Positions 46,796-59,456 of a DNA stretch of 64,000 nt are shown piece by piece. The DNA lies in assembly GCA_027625915.1 (NCBI GenBank), contig JANTQA010000023.1, positions 10,602,001-10,666,000 of the forward strand, read 5' to 3'. Every line of letters starts with the position of its first letter. The first letter of the stretch is position 1. The notes beneath the pieces were generated by a model. The model did not search any database and had not been told where the DNA came from. It saw nothing but the letters and a program-made list of their open reading frames with translations. This DNA comes from Anaeramoeba flamelloides. Its lineage: Eukaryota > Metamonada > Anaeramoebidae. Position numbers and translations under genes: made by a program.

Positions 46796-47506
46796 AATTT
46801 ATTATTTCAACTGAGTCACTATTTTTGAAATAGAATATATTAATTTTTAAATTTATTAAATTCAAATAAATTTTAAAACACTTTTAATTAATTTAAAATA
46901 ATTTTAAAATACCCTGAGTAAAAGAAGTGAAAAATCAAATATATCTTAATCAAAAATTTTGAGGATCCTTCCATCAATTTCGATCTTGGACTAATATGAC
47001 CTAATTAGATATTCATTTTTTCTCAATGGAAATAACTTTAAATTTTGTCTGATTTTTTTTTTTTTTTAAATAACAACAAAATTTTAGATTCTTTCTTATG
47101 GGGATTTTCTAAATATTAAATCGATAGAAATGATTGGAAAGAATCAATCAAAACAAAAATAAAATAAAATCCAAAAAAATGTAATCTTCATGTTTTTTTA
47201 AAATTACTCTGGAAAAGATTATTATTAAGAATCATTTAAAATATAAATATAATAAATAACAATTGAAGAAACACAGTCGATAAAACCTTTTGGTATATTA
47301 ATACCATTTATAAAATCATTTATTATATAAATAATAAAATCGCATTTATTTAAAAAAAAAAATAAAGAAAAAGGGAAAAAAAGGAAAAAAAGTGAGTGAT
47401 AGAAAAAACATTTATTTCTATTAATAAATATATAATTCATAAATTCAAATATTTAATTTTTTTTTAATATATCCAAAATAAATACATTCTTTAAATCATA
47501 CATATG

Positions 47507-47536
47507 CACACACACACACACACATCTATACATACA

Positions 47537-47566
<30 letters not shown>
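47507..47566. repeat. (CA)n then (CATA)n compound microsatellite
   Basis: A run of CA dinucleotides followed by about nine CATA units, about 160 nt downstream of the stop codon of the Sec7-family gene. Confidence 0.9.
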
Positions 47567-47572
<6 letters not shown>

Positions 47573-47721
47573 TTTGATTTTTTTGTTTAAATAAATGAAA
47601 TAAAATTGAATGAAAAATAAATTTTTGTAAAAATTATTTTCAAATAATGAATTTACAATAATTGTTTAACTTTTAAGAATAATAAATAAAAAATAAATCT
47701 GAATACTTTATTTCGTGAATG

Positions 47722-50700
47722 TTATTTTTCAATTTGATATAATTTACCAATTTTTGAAAACAATAAAAATAATTTCTCTTCAATATTTAAATTTGAAAAA
47801 GTTAGTAAATTTGAAATTTGTGTATATAAACCATTTTCTAACATTTTTTTCAATGTATTATCTTGCAGTTTTAATATCCGATCCAAAATATTTAAATATA
47901 GTTTTGAATTGTGTTCATTTCTGATTTTTTTTTCGATTTCTAAATATTGTAATAATAATGAATTGGTTTTAAATACATTCTTTGTAATTATTTTCTTTTG
48001 TGTCTGTTTTGAAAAAAAATGATTTATTAATTTTAATAATTGCATCAAATAATAATTAGAATCGCCATCATTATCGTTATCATTATTTTCAACAACATTT
48101 CTATTATTAAAAAAATAAAAAAATTTAAAATAATAATGTATTAAAAAATTTTTTGTTTTAAATTCCAATTCAAGTAATTTAGGCAATTCAATTACTGTTT
48201 TATTATTTTCCACTAAAAAATTACAGAGTTTTAAATTAAAATTTAATGAAAAAATTGAAAATTGTTCAATTTTTTTTAAAACTGTGTTAATATCTTGAAA
48301 AGACAATTCATTTATAAATAAATTGAAATAAATTTTTACCAACTTTAAGATTTGTAATTGGATATCGAATTTATAATTAATTTGATTAGAAGAATTTAAA
48401 AAATCGCCAAAATCCTCATCTTTATCTTTATTTTCATCGTCATCATTGTTGTAATCAATATTAATTAATGAATTATTTATTAAAATTTTATCTGTTAGAT
48501 TTATAATAAAACTTGATAATTGCGCGACGATATTTTTATTAAATTTACTCTTACATTTAATGATCAAATTATTTAAATTAAAAATAATTTTTTTTTCAAA
48601 ATGAAAAGTGGAATTTAATAAAATTTTCTCAATCAAGTTTAATAAATATTTAAATAAAAAGGAAATAGTTTCGAATTCAATAATAAAAAATTCTACTAAT
48701 TTATCAAAAAATATTAAAACAAAATCTAAATTTTCATTGTAAAATTTCCCCTTATTCAAATTGTTAGAATCATTGTTATCATTATCATTTTCATTTTCAT
48801 TTCCTTTATATTTTTCATTATCATTTTTATTTTCATTTTCATTATCATTATCATTATAATTACCATTACCATTATAAAGAAAAATTTCATCAAAAATTGG
48901 AATAATTATTGTTTTAAAAATAATTTCCCAGACATCGGTTTTAAAAATCATTTTATTCAATTTAAATAAATTTATTAAAGTCTGTATAGATAATAACTTT
49001 ATTTCATTAAATTTAGTTATTGTACTTAATTTCAACAAACCAGTAAAAATCGGAAACCAATATTTATAAATAAAATCATTATCATTAATTGCTTTTTCAT
49101 CAATTTTTAATTCAAGTTTAGATTTTGATTTTGAATTTGATCTTATTGTTGACTCCGAACGATCTTCCGATTCCAATTCCGATTCCGATTCTGATTTTTC
49201 ATTACCACTTCCACTTCCACTTCTACTTCCACCACCACCGCTCGTTTCATTGTCGTTACCATTTTCCTCCCCATCATCGTCATCATCATCATTTTCATCA
49301 TCATCATCATTGTCACCATTCTTATTCTCATTTTTAAACGCCAATTGCGATTGAGAATTTATATTTTGTAATTTATTTGAATATTGATTTAATATATTTT
49401 TGTTCTTAAATAGCCAATTTGAAGCAATATTAATTAAAATTAAAGACTCTTTACTAATTTGTATATCATAGTCGTTTTCTGCAAATCCAAATAAAGTATT
49501 AATATAAAATAAAAATTCTTTATAAAAATAATTAAAGTAGGAATTGTGATATTGCGAGACTAAATTAAAACTAGTTTTCAACAAATTAATATTATATCTA
49601 TCCATTTTAGAGCATTGTAAAAGAATAGAAAAAATCATTATCCAACCCGATTTAATGTTTTTAAAAGAATATTGAACGATTTGGTCGACTGATTGTAAGG
49701 CATATAATTTAACTTTTTCATTTTTTTGTTTTTTAATTATTTTTAAAAAAGGTGAAAAAATATTCTTTTGAAATTGGAAATTTTCTAATTCTTCTTTTTT
49801 TAAAAATTGAATTACCAAATGCCGTAAGCTATTTATTGAAGTCAACGAAACTGTTTCATTTTGGTGGCATCCCATTTCGTTTAAATATTTTGAAGTTATC
49901 AGCCATATTTTGATCCAAATTATTTTGATCCTAAAGGTGTTATAATTAACAACTTCCATCAGCTTTTTTAAAGAAAATAGCCGTGGCTTGGGCAAACTAT
50001 TAATTTCCTTTTTACTAACTAGTATTAAATTATTAATAAAATAAACAATAGCCTCGTTATTGAGTTTTACAGAATTTGTAAATATTTTTTCTATCGATGA
50101 GAAATTAATGTTAATGCTTATATTTTGGAGATTTTTATTTTCCTTTTCATTGGTGGTAGCGGCAGTATTGCTTTCATTATTCATTAGGCCACCAAGCATC
50201 AAATTATCGCCGTCGCTATCAGTGCCATCATTGTCGTTCACATAGCTACTACTGTTACTCTTGCCGACTGTATTATTTACATTTTTCAATTCATACATCA
50301 AATTAGTTTTTTGTTGATGGCCATCTGTAATTATTTTGAAATTTTCCAATTGCGAAATGCATTTTAATATTTCATTCCAACTATTGCCTAAATAATTACC
50401 ATCCTTTTTAGCAATTTTAATTAAAGTTTTGATCGAATCTATATTTTTAGTTTTCATTTCTTCAATATTTGATAATAAAGTGAATTTTGTTAATGTTGTA
50501 ACAAATGCGTCTCTTTGCAACTCTAAATAAAAAATGCCAGCAACCTTAATGGCATTTCGAAACCCAAACAGGCAATATTTTATGGTTTTCATGTGCTCAG
50601 TTTCATTCATAATTGTTGAGAATGAAGATAAGAAAGCCATCCAAGATACGTTGAACATATATTTGACATGCAAAATATGATAGCTCGTTGAAAATAATTT

Positions 50701-53700
50701 TTTTTCATTTGTTTTTTTTTTTTGGTTTTCTTGTTTAATTAATTTTTGAGATTTTTCTACAATTCTTCTGCTTTCTTCTTCAAATAACAAGTATTTTTGT
50801 TTCGGCGTTAATAATTTATCTACATCATAAATTCTAAAATTATTATTTACGCTATTAGTATTATTGCTATTACTCTTATTATAATTATTTGTGTTATTAT
50901 ATCTTTTTTGCTGATGAAGAAATTTTTTTCTCCCCGCCCCGCCCATCCTTCTTTCTTCGTCGTTTTCCTCTTTTAATTTTATTTCGTTATTAACGACATT
51001 CTCATATAGCTTTGATAATAATATTTTTGGCAGATCCTTCCCAGAATCGATACCCCGGTTATTGATTATAAATTCTTCTTGAGTCATTTTGTTTTTAATC
51101 TGCGGATTATGCGCGTCAGTGTGTAGCATAATCACAGAATATGCTAGAATATATGCGGTGTTTGCAGAGTTGAATTTATGAGGGTTATTTAAATAGTACT
51201 TTTGTGCAAATTTTTCCATTATTCGATCAATTTGTTGCGATTCACCCGGTAGCCTAAAGCCGGATAAAAATTGGCAAATTGCTGGATAAAAATCTAAATT
51301 GGTAAACTCTAATTGATCGACCCAATGGTGTAACACCTGGATATTTAATTTATGGTACTTGCCTAAAAATTCGCCGATCTTTTTTTTTGACAACTCCTGA
51401 GTATTTTTTAAGAAATTCGTAATCTCTTCAATATTGTTTTTTAATTGCCCCATTTCAATTAAATACCCAATTCCCTTGTTGGGATTTCTATTAAATAACT
51501 CATATCCCTTTTCAAGCACAATCTTTAATTCTTTTCTTTTGACAACGAGAATTGGTGAATTTGAATTTAATTTTAAATTTTCAAACCCTTTTGCACGCGA
51601 GCTGATTTTATTTGCATGATGTTCTGAAATTCTATTCAGATTTGGTAAAGAAAATTCCTTATTCAAATTATTGCTTTCTTTATCTTTTCTTTGCTTTTGA
51701 TTTTTTCTTTGCCTTTGCTTGTGCTTGTGCTTGTTTTTGTACTTTTTTTCTTTTTCTTTTTCCTTTTCTTTTCTGGATATATTGTACTCATGAATATTAT
51801 CATCGTTTGTATTATTATTATTATTATTATTATTATTGTTAGATTTTTTATTTTTGCTCTTGTTCTTAATCTTCTCCTTCTTCTTGCTCTTATTTTTGTT
51901 CTTCTCCTTATCCTTTTTTTGATCCACATTTTTTTCGTAATTATCACTAAATTCATTAAAATTCAAATCTTCTAAATCAGAGTCAATTTCAAAAATAAAT
52001 GAGGTGTGCTCATTTAACATCTTTTTATAACTTTTCAAATCAATTCCATAAACACTATTATACTTTTTGTCTTCAAATAAATTCCCACACCAAATAATCA
52101 TTGATCGAATGACAATTATTAATACCCTAATAGATAACTTTCTCAAATCGGAATTTTCAATTTGTGTAATCCAAGTTTCCATTTCCTTTTTGTATTGCCT
52201 TCTGCTTATTTTTGATAATAAATCGATCATTCTTTCAAAGATATTTGAATTTGGCATTTCTAAATCGCAATCATAATTTACAAATATGTCTACCAAATTT
52301 TGTGGCTCCTTTAAAAATATTAATAAGGTTTTTAAGATTTCCTTTTTTTGTAAAAATGTTACATTGACACTTTCAAGTAAATCTAACAACATACTATTTA
52401 AAAAAATGCTGATTTCGATTTTTAAATATGGTTTAAAATTCTCGAATATTTTTAAAAATAATTTATGTGAGATTTTTAAAATATCTAAATTAGGTGACAC
52501 ACCGTTCTTAACGATCGAAAAACAGACTTTTTCTTCAATCAATTTTGTAATGATTTTGGAATATTTTAATTCGCTATTACTACAGAAATCGATTAATTCT
52601 TCAATTAAATTTAATTGTAATTTTTTTGAACGGAATTGAGAATCAAATTCTTTTGATTCTTTAGATGGTAAATTTTTGAATGTCTCACGGCAGATTGATT
52701 TAATAAATAATACCAAATCATTTTTATCAAACTCAATTTCTAATTGTTTATCTTGATTTACTTTCAAGCTTTCTTTTTGTTCTTGTTCTTGTTCTTGTTC
52801 TTTTTCTTGTTTTTGTACTTGTTCTTTCTTTTGGTCTTTTTCTTTTTCTTTTTCTTTTTCTTTTACTCGTTCTTGTTCCTTTGTTTTCCCTTTTTCTGAT
52901 ACTCTTCCTTCCCTCCCTTTCTCTTTTTCCTGCTCTTTTCCTTCTGTTATTTTTGGCTCTTCTTCTTCAAATTCTAATTCCTTGTTTTCATGTTTTAAAT
53001 ATATTTTGTTCAAAATGTTTTTTATTAACAAATGATTATATTGTTGGATATTGGTGCTTGATAGTAAATTGGTTAATTCGTTCTCAAAACCTTGAGAATG
53101 TACTTGCTTGATTTTTTTCTGTTGCTGCAAATATTTTTTTTCAGATCCAACAAGTAACGTCTTGAGAATTTGTAATAAAGCTACTTGTGATGTTGTGCAG
53201 ACTAAATCGTTTGTCGATTGCCTATTTAAAATTAAGAGTTTATTTGTAACGTTTAATAAGGAATCGCCAGAGATTTGTAATCCCTCAGGAGTTACAGTGA
53301 AAACTAATAACGTTTCAATTAATAATAAATTGATTTTCTTATTTGTTTGGTTTGGCTGGAAGATTAAATCTTCAATGATTTGTTTTTGTAAGATTTGCTT
53401 TCTTGAGATCCCTTGAAACTCTTCTTGCAAATTAAACTGACTTGAACCACTTAATTTCTGTTTTTTGGATTTTAAAAAAAAAAAAATATAAATATATTTT
53501 TTTTGCAACGAGGATCTTATTAATGAAACACTGAAAAAATGAAATTAATAAAGTAGAGATCACTTACATGGAGTATACTTAACGAAAAGTAAATGAGTTT
53601 TGTGTTTTTTCCATTGAGTGCCAAATGAAGTGGCGAATACAATTGAATAGAGATGGGCTGTTTTTCTTTGTATTGGTTCCTAAATGTATTAATAATAATC

Positions 53701-54084
53701 AAGAAGAAAAGCAATTAAAAAGCATTTGAATATTGAATGAGATTTTTGGGTTGTTGAATTTGATATTCTTTGAAGAAATTAGATGCGGTCTAATTGCTGT
53801 GCTTTTAGAATTTTTTTTTTTTTATTTTTTTTTTTATTATTTTTGTAATTACATTCAAAAAAAAAGATTCTTACATTTCCAATTCCTTGAAAAGCTCTAT
53901 TAAGTGATACAATTAGGATGTATAAAAAAAGGGTAGTTTTAGTTATTTCGTTAGTGGTTTGTTTTTAATTTGGTTTAAATGTCAGTTTAGTATATTCGTT
54001 ATTATTGCTTTGTGTTTTTTAAAAAGAATTGATCCGTACCCAAACATTTTTGTGACTTGAGCTTGATAAGTGAAAATTTTTCAT
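47722..54084 (-). CDS. BIG/Sec7-type ARF guanine-nucleotide exchange factor
   Basis: It activates ARF-family GTPases at the trans-Golgi by exchanging GDP for GTP. Main exon 53457-47722 (1911 codons plus stop); preceding exon 53679-53568 joins in phase 0 via GTAAGT...CAG and supplies the DCB start (YSPLHLALNG). Two earlier mini-exons (54084-54046 and 53894-53875) fit in phase but are tentative. The Sec7 domain lies at about 51530-50960: GFRLPGESQQIDRIME carries the catalytic Glu (codon 51241-51243), then AYSVIMLHTDAHNPQIKNKM. The Tyr-Ser and Met positions of that second motif match brefeldin-sensitive exchange factors (inference). HUS-like (IRVLIIVIRSMIIW, about 52100) and C-terminal HDS helices surround it. 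K/E-rich inserts (about 52770-52980, 51660-51930) and an acidic run (about 49250-49320) swell the protein to near 1,968 residues, typical for BIG proteins. Confidence 0.88.
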
Positions 54085-57000
54085 GTTCTGCACATTCTTT
54101 TTTAATTTTTTGATACAAAGGTCTTAGCAAAAAAAGAACGGATCTTTCTGTCATTAATCAAAAAAGAATAAAAAAAAATAAAAAAATGATAAATTTGATG
54201 TGGTTTTTGCTATTGGAATTTGTCTTAACCTTTTGTTTTTTAGGTTTGAGAGGATACTAATCTGACAAACGGTGGGAGGAGAATAATTATAAATTGAAAA
54301 CAAGAATTTATTAAATTGATGAAATTTGTTTCACAATTACTTCAAAAAAAGATAAGGTTACTCAAATTTGGGAACACGGTTATACAAGACACTGTCTGAG
54401 ATTATCATAATTGTTATCAAACTAATAAAGAAAAAAGTCTGTTTTTGATTTGAGCTTTTAGATGGTGTGTAATGAATAAAAGAGACAATTGTTTGAAAAT
54501 AGTTAGGCATCAAAATTCAAAGACAAAACTTATTTATTGTTTCATTGAACTGTTTTGGTATTGTTGGCGTAGGTTAGGGTCTTGAAATAGAAAGAAACAC
54601 CTTTTCTTTTTTGTTCCAAACTTTTCGATTCACCCCTGTTGAAAATTTAAATCTTTGAACAACAACTTAAAGTTTAATATTTCCCCAATATTCAATTAAA
54701 AATCACACAAGAGGGTTTTACCTTGACGGATATTCATTAATTTCCAATTTACCTTTTGTATTTGTTAAGGATGTATTTTCAAAATGAATTCTTTAGGTTT
54801 AATAAAAATTATATCCTTTTAAATTGGTATGTTCTTCGAACCTATTTTCAAAATATTCCAAAAATTATTTTCACAAGTTATTTAATTTTTAATTTGTTTT
54901 TTTTGATATGATTTAAGGGAGTAGCAACACTTTGAAAACAACTGAAATTGAAATATATGATAGTATATTAAAAATTTTTTTGGTTACCTTTAAGTTCTAG
55001 ATTACCAAAAAATTAAAAAAAAAAAATATAAAAATTTGATTATGTTAATTATGAACGATTTGAATTTTAGAGAAAATAATATTGAAAAAAATAATAAAAA
55101 TTAAATTTGTAGAAATATATTGGGTTTTTTTAGTTGATTAATATTTCAGATATAAAACTAAACCCTTTTGCTTTGTATTTTCAGATTTTATTTATATAAT
55201 ACTAAGTAATTCTTTGATTAGAACCAGATTGGCAAATATTCCCCCAAAAGCAAATATTCTAGGGATCTCAAAAAATAATAATAATAAATATGTTTTTTTA
55301 AAATATCATTTTACGGAAAGAAAATTTCTGGTTTTTTGGTATTTCTTATATAAATTTTTATTTAATAGTTTCAAGATTTTTAAAAAGCAATTGATTTTAT
55401 TTTTTAATATTTTTTAAAATATTATTAAATAATTTTATGTTAATTAATGAAAGTCTTTTTTTTTTTTTTTTACCTTACTTGAAAGGTTTTATTAACTTAT
55501 TTATTATTAATTAAATAATAAACGATCTTATGTTTTTATTTTACAAAACTGTCATAATATTTTCTAGAACATTCTTTTGTATTTTAATAAATATGAATAT
55601 ATCCTTCTTTTGGAGATATTAAACCAGGATTTATTTAAAAGTTGTTTTACAAATGTATTAAACATCAATTAATCAATTCAACAGACTATATCAGAAAGAT
55701 AAAATTAAAAAAAAAATATTTCTATTACCTTTGCAATCTTTAAAATTCTTTTTTTTGTAGATTTGAAAAAAACTTTGAATTCATGACTACTATTCATTTT
55801 GAAATACAATATTAATTTAGTATTTGTATTTCAATTCCTAATTAATTGAAAAAAAAAATGATAATTATTTGGTATTGTAAGATTCTATTTTATTAGAGTA
55901 ATTTTAATCATGATATTAGTCTTCATACCAGTGTTAAAAAATAATTTGTATTTCATACTTTGTAACTTTTTAAGTAATTTAGCATATTTTAAAATTAAAA
56001 AAATAATAATTTGGCCATACAAAAATCATCAAATAACAATCAATTTTGACCAATAATATAAAATAAACAAATTATACCCGTGATCAAATCAAAAGAAATT
56101 TTTCTTGTGATTTTATGTCTGGTTGGTGGGTTGATTGAACAATTTACATCTACAATACTTATTATTTTTGAATAATCCTTGAATTCAAACTTATTATTAT
56201 ATTACATTTACTATCAATACAAATGTATAAAATAATAGAAATAATTAAGTGTATTCTATATTTTTACTTCTCTTTAGTTAAAATAATCGCTTAATAGAAT
56301 TATTTATTAAAAACAATAGTTTAAATTCAAAATAGTCAACAAAAAGGTATAATATAGAAAGAGATATCTTAAGATTTTTTTTCATTTAATTTTTCATTTT
56401 GGTAATCTAAGTAGATATTTCCCATTTTAAAATTTAGAGTGAGTTCAATAGAAAAAGACTAAAATATTAGAAGTTAACAATTTCACTTTTTTTTATAATT
56501 TACTAAATAGTTCTGCAAACTGCCTTGCTATTTTTTTGTGGTTTTGTTTCTTTTTTTAATCATTGTACTTGGTTTAAAACTCTTTTATTAGGTTTTTTTT
56601 CCAACATACAATAAAATGCAACAAAAAAATGTTGAGATAAGAATTAACGTTTAACTATTTAAAATTCACCAAAGTGGATTAAACAAATCAAATTAATATT
56701 CTATTCTGACATTTTAATTTTACCTTTGAAATTAAAAAAAATAAATTATTTTTCAACAAATACTTTCAGAACTAAAAAGAAACTAAATACATCCAAAGTA
56801 AAAAATATTTTTTTCAATTCTTCTATAAAGATATTAAAAAGTGAAAATTTTAACGTTATGGTTGCTACCACCCCTTAAAAAATCACTTACAAAGAAATTA
56901 TGTACATCATATAGGGCTTTATTTGTTTATTTAGTTTTTCAATCAAGTCAATTATTATTATAAAGTTACTATTTACCTAAGAAAATTCAATAACTTCACC

Positions 57001-57212
57001 TTAAACCAATCCTACTCTTTTTTGCTTTTTCATACTATTTCTATAGGAATGATAATAAAAACAAAAAAAAAACCCAAAACAAGACAATCAGTTTCAAATT
57101 TAAAGTTTAAAATTTCAAGTAAATTAAGTCACAAAATAATTCCAAATTAATGCACAAAATTTGGAAATTCAGGTAAAATAATTTGTGTAAAAAAATCAAG
57201 AGCAAGTAAATA
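54085..57212. other. Gene-free AT-rich stretch
   Basis: Upstream flank of the Sec7-family gene. The only frame of note (55214-55417, plus) starts at TTG and becomes low-complexity, so it is rejected. No repeat or RNA gene was recognised. Confidence 0.55.
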
Positions 57213-57316
57213 TTTAAGGGATTGGCATTACCCTTGATTTTTCTCTAATTAAAGTATTTTGTAATTACGTGTAAATGATTTTAGTTGCCCAAACTCTACA
57301 AACTCTAATGTAACTA

Positions 57317-57735
57317 AGCTTAATTTCAAAAATAGGGGCAGATTTTTCATCTGAAAAGAATTTGTTTAATTGTGTTTTTTTTTGAATAATAAGATATTTT
57401 ATTAAATTTTTTAGAGACAATATCCAAACTACAGTAAGTTCCACTTTTAAATAACAAACTGATAGGTAATTCAAGGCACAAAAAAAAATCTCAAATTAAG
57501 ACACAAAATTCTGATTCTAGTAAAATAAATTGTAAAAAAAAAAATTACAAATTTTGTGCCTTAATTTGAGATTTTTTTGTGCCTTAAATTTCGTTCAAAG
57601 TTTGTTCCTTAAAAGTGGAACTGAATGTAGATTAATAAATAAAAATGTTGTCTAACCATTGTATTTTTAAAAAGACAAATGAAAAAAGAAAAAACTAATA
57701 ATAAAAAAGTTTGCTCCTAATTTTGAAATTTGGCT
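57317..57735. mobile_element. Middle element of the nest (AGCTTAATTTCAAAAATAGG ends)
   Basis: The left end AGCTTAATTTCAAAAATAGG and the inverted right end AGCCAAATTTCAAAATTAGG are flanked by TA at 57315-57316 and 57736-57737. Another member with the same ends is at 60733-61650. A family-1 MITE sits inside it. Confidence 0.65.
57432..57627. mobile_element. Inner MITE of the nest, CAGTnnnTTCCACTTTTAAG family, copy 3
   Basis: Flanked by TA (57430-57431 and 57628-57629). The left end CAGTAAGTTCCACTTTTAA and the inverted right end CATTCAGTTCCACTTTTAAG lead into arms containing TTCAAGGCACAAAAA and CTCAAATTAAGnCACAAAA. This is the best-preserved copy of the family, and the innermost position makes it the youngest of the three insertions. 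Confidence 0.75.
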
Positions 57736-58101
57736 TAGATATAGATCTTATTACCAAATCAATTATTAGATTATTTACTAAAAGATCACAATTAAAAATT
57801 CTCATTTTGTAATTATTTTTTGAATTACTTTCCTAAATATGAATTATTAAATACTTGAATACCATTAATTTGAGTTTTCATTATTCTGATTTGGGAAAGG
57901 GATTAAATAAAAAAATTGTAAAATGAAAATTTTTAATGGTAAACTTTTTAAAAAATGAAAAATTTATTGGACAATAATATTTCTAATTGATTTTTTATAG
58001 TCACAGAAACTATTTGAGCCATGGCACACTAAAATCATTTACACGTAATTACATCATATTTTGATTAGAGAGAAATCTAGGGTAATGTTAATCCCTTAAT
58101 A

Positions 58102-58925
58102 TCCATGAAACGTAAAAAATAAATTGATCAATCAACTTAAAATTTCAGTTCTTAATATATCATACAAAGTTAAAAAAAAGAAAAATCTTAATTATATAAT
58201 TCAAGTTTCACTTTAATTAAAAACAAATTATGGTAGAAAGAACAAAAAAAAACGAGTATTTATGTTTAAGATGAAACAAATAATTTATGGAACCCAATAA
58301 TCGAAAAATATTTTGATTATATCTTAATTATTACGTTTATTAAAATTTTTTATATTAGAACAATTTTTCAATAAGTTAGAAATTTTGATATTAAATTACA
58401 ACGAACAAATTTATTTTTTCTAATTGGATAGAATTCAAATCCAGGTGATTGAAACCTTTTTTCCGGTTTTGTTTGTTTATTCAATCAACACAATTTAAAA
58501 CAATTATTTTCATCTCAAAATTTGAGATTTTGTTTCACATTTGTAAAAAATCTTATCATACTTGAAATGCTTGTATTTTCGAATATATTATTCGGTTTTC
58601 TATCTATCTTCTTTAAATTCTTTATTTCTTTTTCTTATTGGAAGTCTTTATTAAAAAAAAAAAAGGTTGATTAAATTATATAATTGTATCAGTTATCAAA
58701 TTTTAAGATTAAAACTTGCACATACACTAACCAAAAAACTGCTTTCATTCCAATACCAATAATAAAAAAAATAATACTGCAAATGATCATAATTTTTTTC
58801 ATCTCTTTTTTCTTTTTTTTTTTTCTATTTTTTTTTTTTTGATTTTTTCGTTTGTTTTTTTTACTTTTTGATATAAAAAGGGTTAAAAAACTTTATTTTC
58901 ATTTCAAAAAGTTAAAAAAACCGCC
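58102..58925. other. Gene-free AT-rich stretch
   Basis: I see no gene, repeat or RNA signal here beyond homopolymer runs. Confidence 0.5.
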
Positions 58926-59006
58926 TACTAGCTTTTCCAGAATTCAAAAGAATAGAGTAAAATTCTAGATTTTACTCTATTCTTTTGAATTCTGGAAAAG
59001 CTAGTA
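58926..59006. repeat. Near-perfect 81-nt hairpin of the foldback family
   Basis: Arms of about 36 nt beginning TACTAGCTTTTCCAGAATTC and ending in the exact inverse surround a tiny centre (TTCTAGA). The following spacer, ACTTGACGACACTCTATGTC (59007-59026), is the linker seen after the hairpin at 63818-63890. Arm identity is essentially complete, so it is either young or kept identical by conversion. Confidence 0.8.
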
Positions 59007-59026
59007 ACTTGACGACACTCTATGTC

Positions 59027-59456
59027 ACTTTACGTTCCTCTACGAAAATTCCGTATTTTCCAAAATTTTTTTTGAAAAAATTTGTTCAAGATTTAAAAAT
59101 TTTATTATTATTTACCAATGCTAATATAAATGATGAATTATTATTTGATTAATAATATCAGAGATCTTGGATTCTTTTTATAAAATTCAAAAAAAAATTG
59201 TTAATATATTTCATATAAACCAAAGATAAACAAAAATACAAAATCAAAATTTTTGGGTTAAATCTTTTTTTTGGTGAAATTAAAAGAATATCACAACAAA
59301 AAAAAAAAAAAAGTTAGGTTTGGAAATAAAATAAATAATTTTAGTCAATTTGCCAGTTGTGAAAAAGATTTTTAAAATAATCTTTTTAATTTATATTATC
59401 TTAATATAATTATACATAAATATAGATATAAAGATTAATATTGGTATTGATCTATA
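59027..59456. other. 3' flank of the importin alpha gene
   Basis: About 430 nt of A/T-rich sequence between the hairpin spacer and the importin stop codon. It presumably contains the 3' UTR and polyadenylation site; nothing specific is recognisable. Confidence 0.45.

Larger units (their letters stand above)
44355..47721. other. Upstream region of RCC1-BTB gene, one TIR element and microsatellites
   Basis: No gene is seen. It contains the TA-flanked element 44608-45150, a (TA)n tract at 45963-45994 followed by a 25-nt T-run, (TA)n at 46760-46792, and (CA)n/(CATA)n at 47507-47566 just downstream of the Sec7-family gene. The minus frame at 47225-47440 is F/I/K-rich, low-complexity and unconvincing. 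Confidence 0.55.
57213..58101. mobile_element. Outer TIR element of a three-level nest
   Basis: Terminal inverted repeats of about 75 nt (57213-57287 and 58024-58101) share GTAATTACGTGTAAATGATT and AAGGGATTnnCATTACCC. Inside lie element 57317-57735 and, within that, MITE 57432-57627. The right interior (57835-57970) matches 6490-6625, so at least a partial second copy exists near the left of the window. It is non-coding. Confidence 0.65.

Noticed and set aside
49125-49337. His-rich plus-strand frame opposite the Sec7-family gene
   Set aside because: It is the antisense shadow of the Asp/Glu and Ser-rich tract of that gene.
57265-57474. 69-codon minus-strand frame
   Set aside because: It spans the ends of three nested non-coding elements, so it cannot be a gene.
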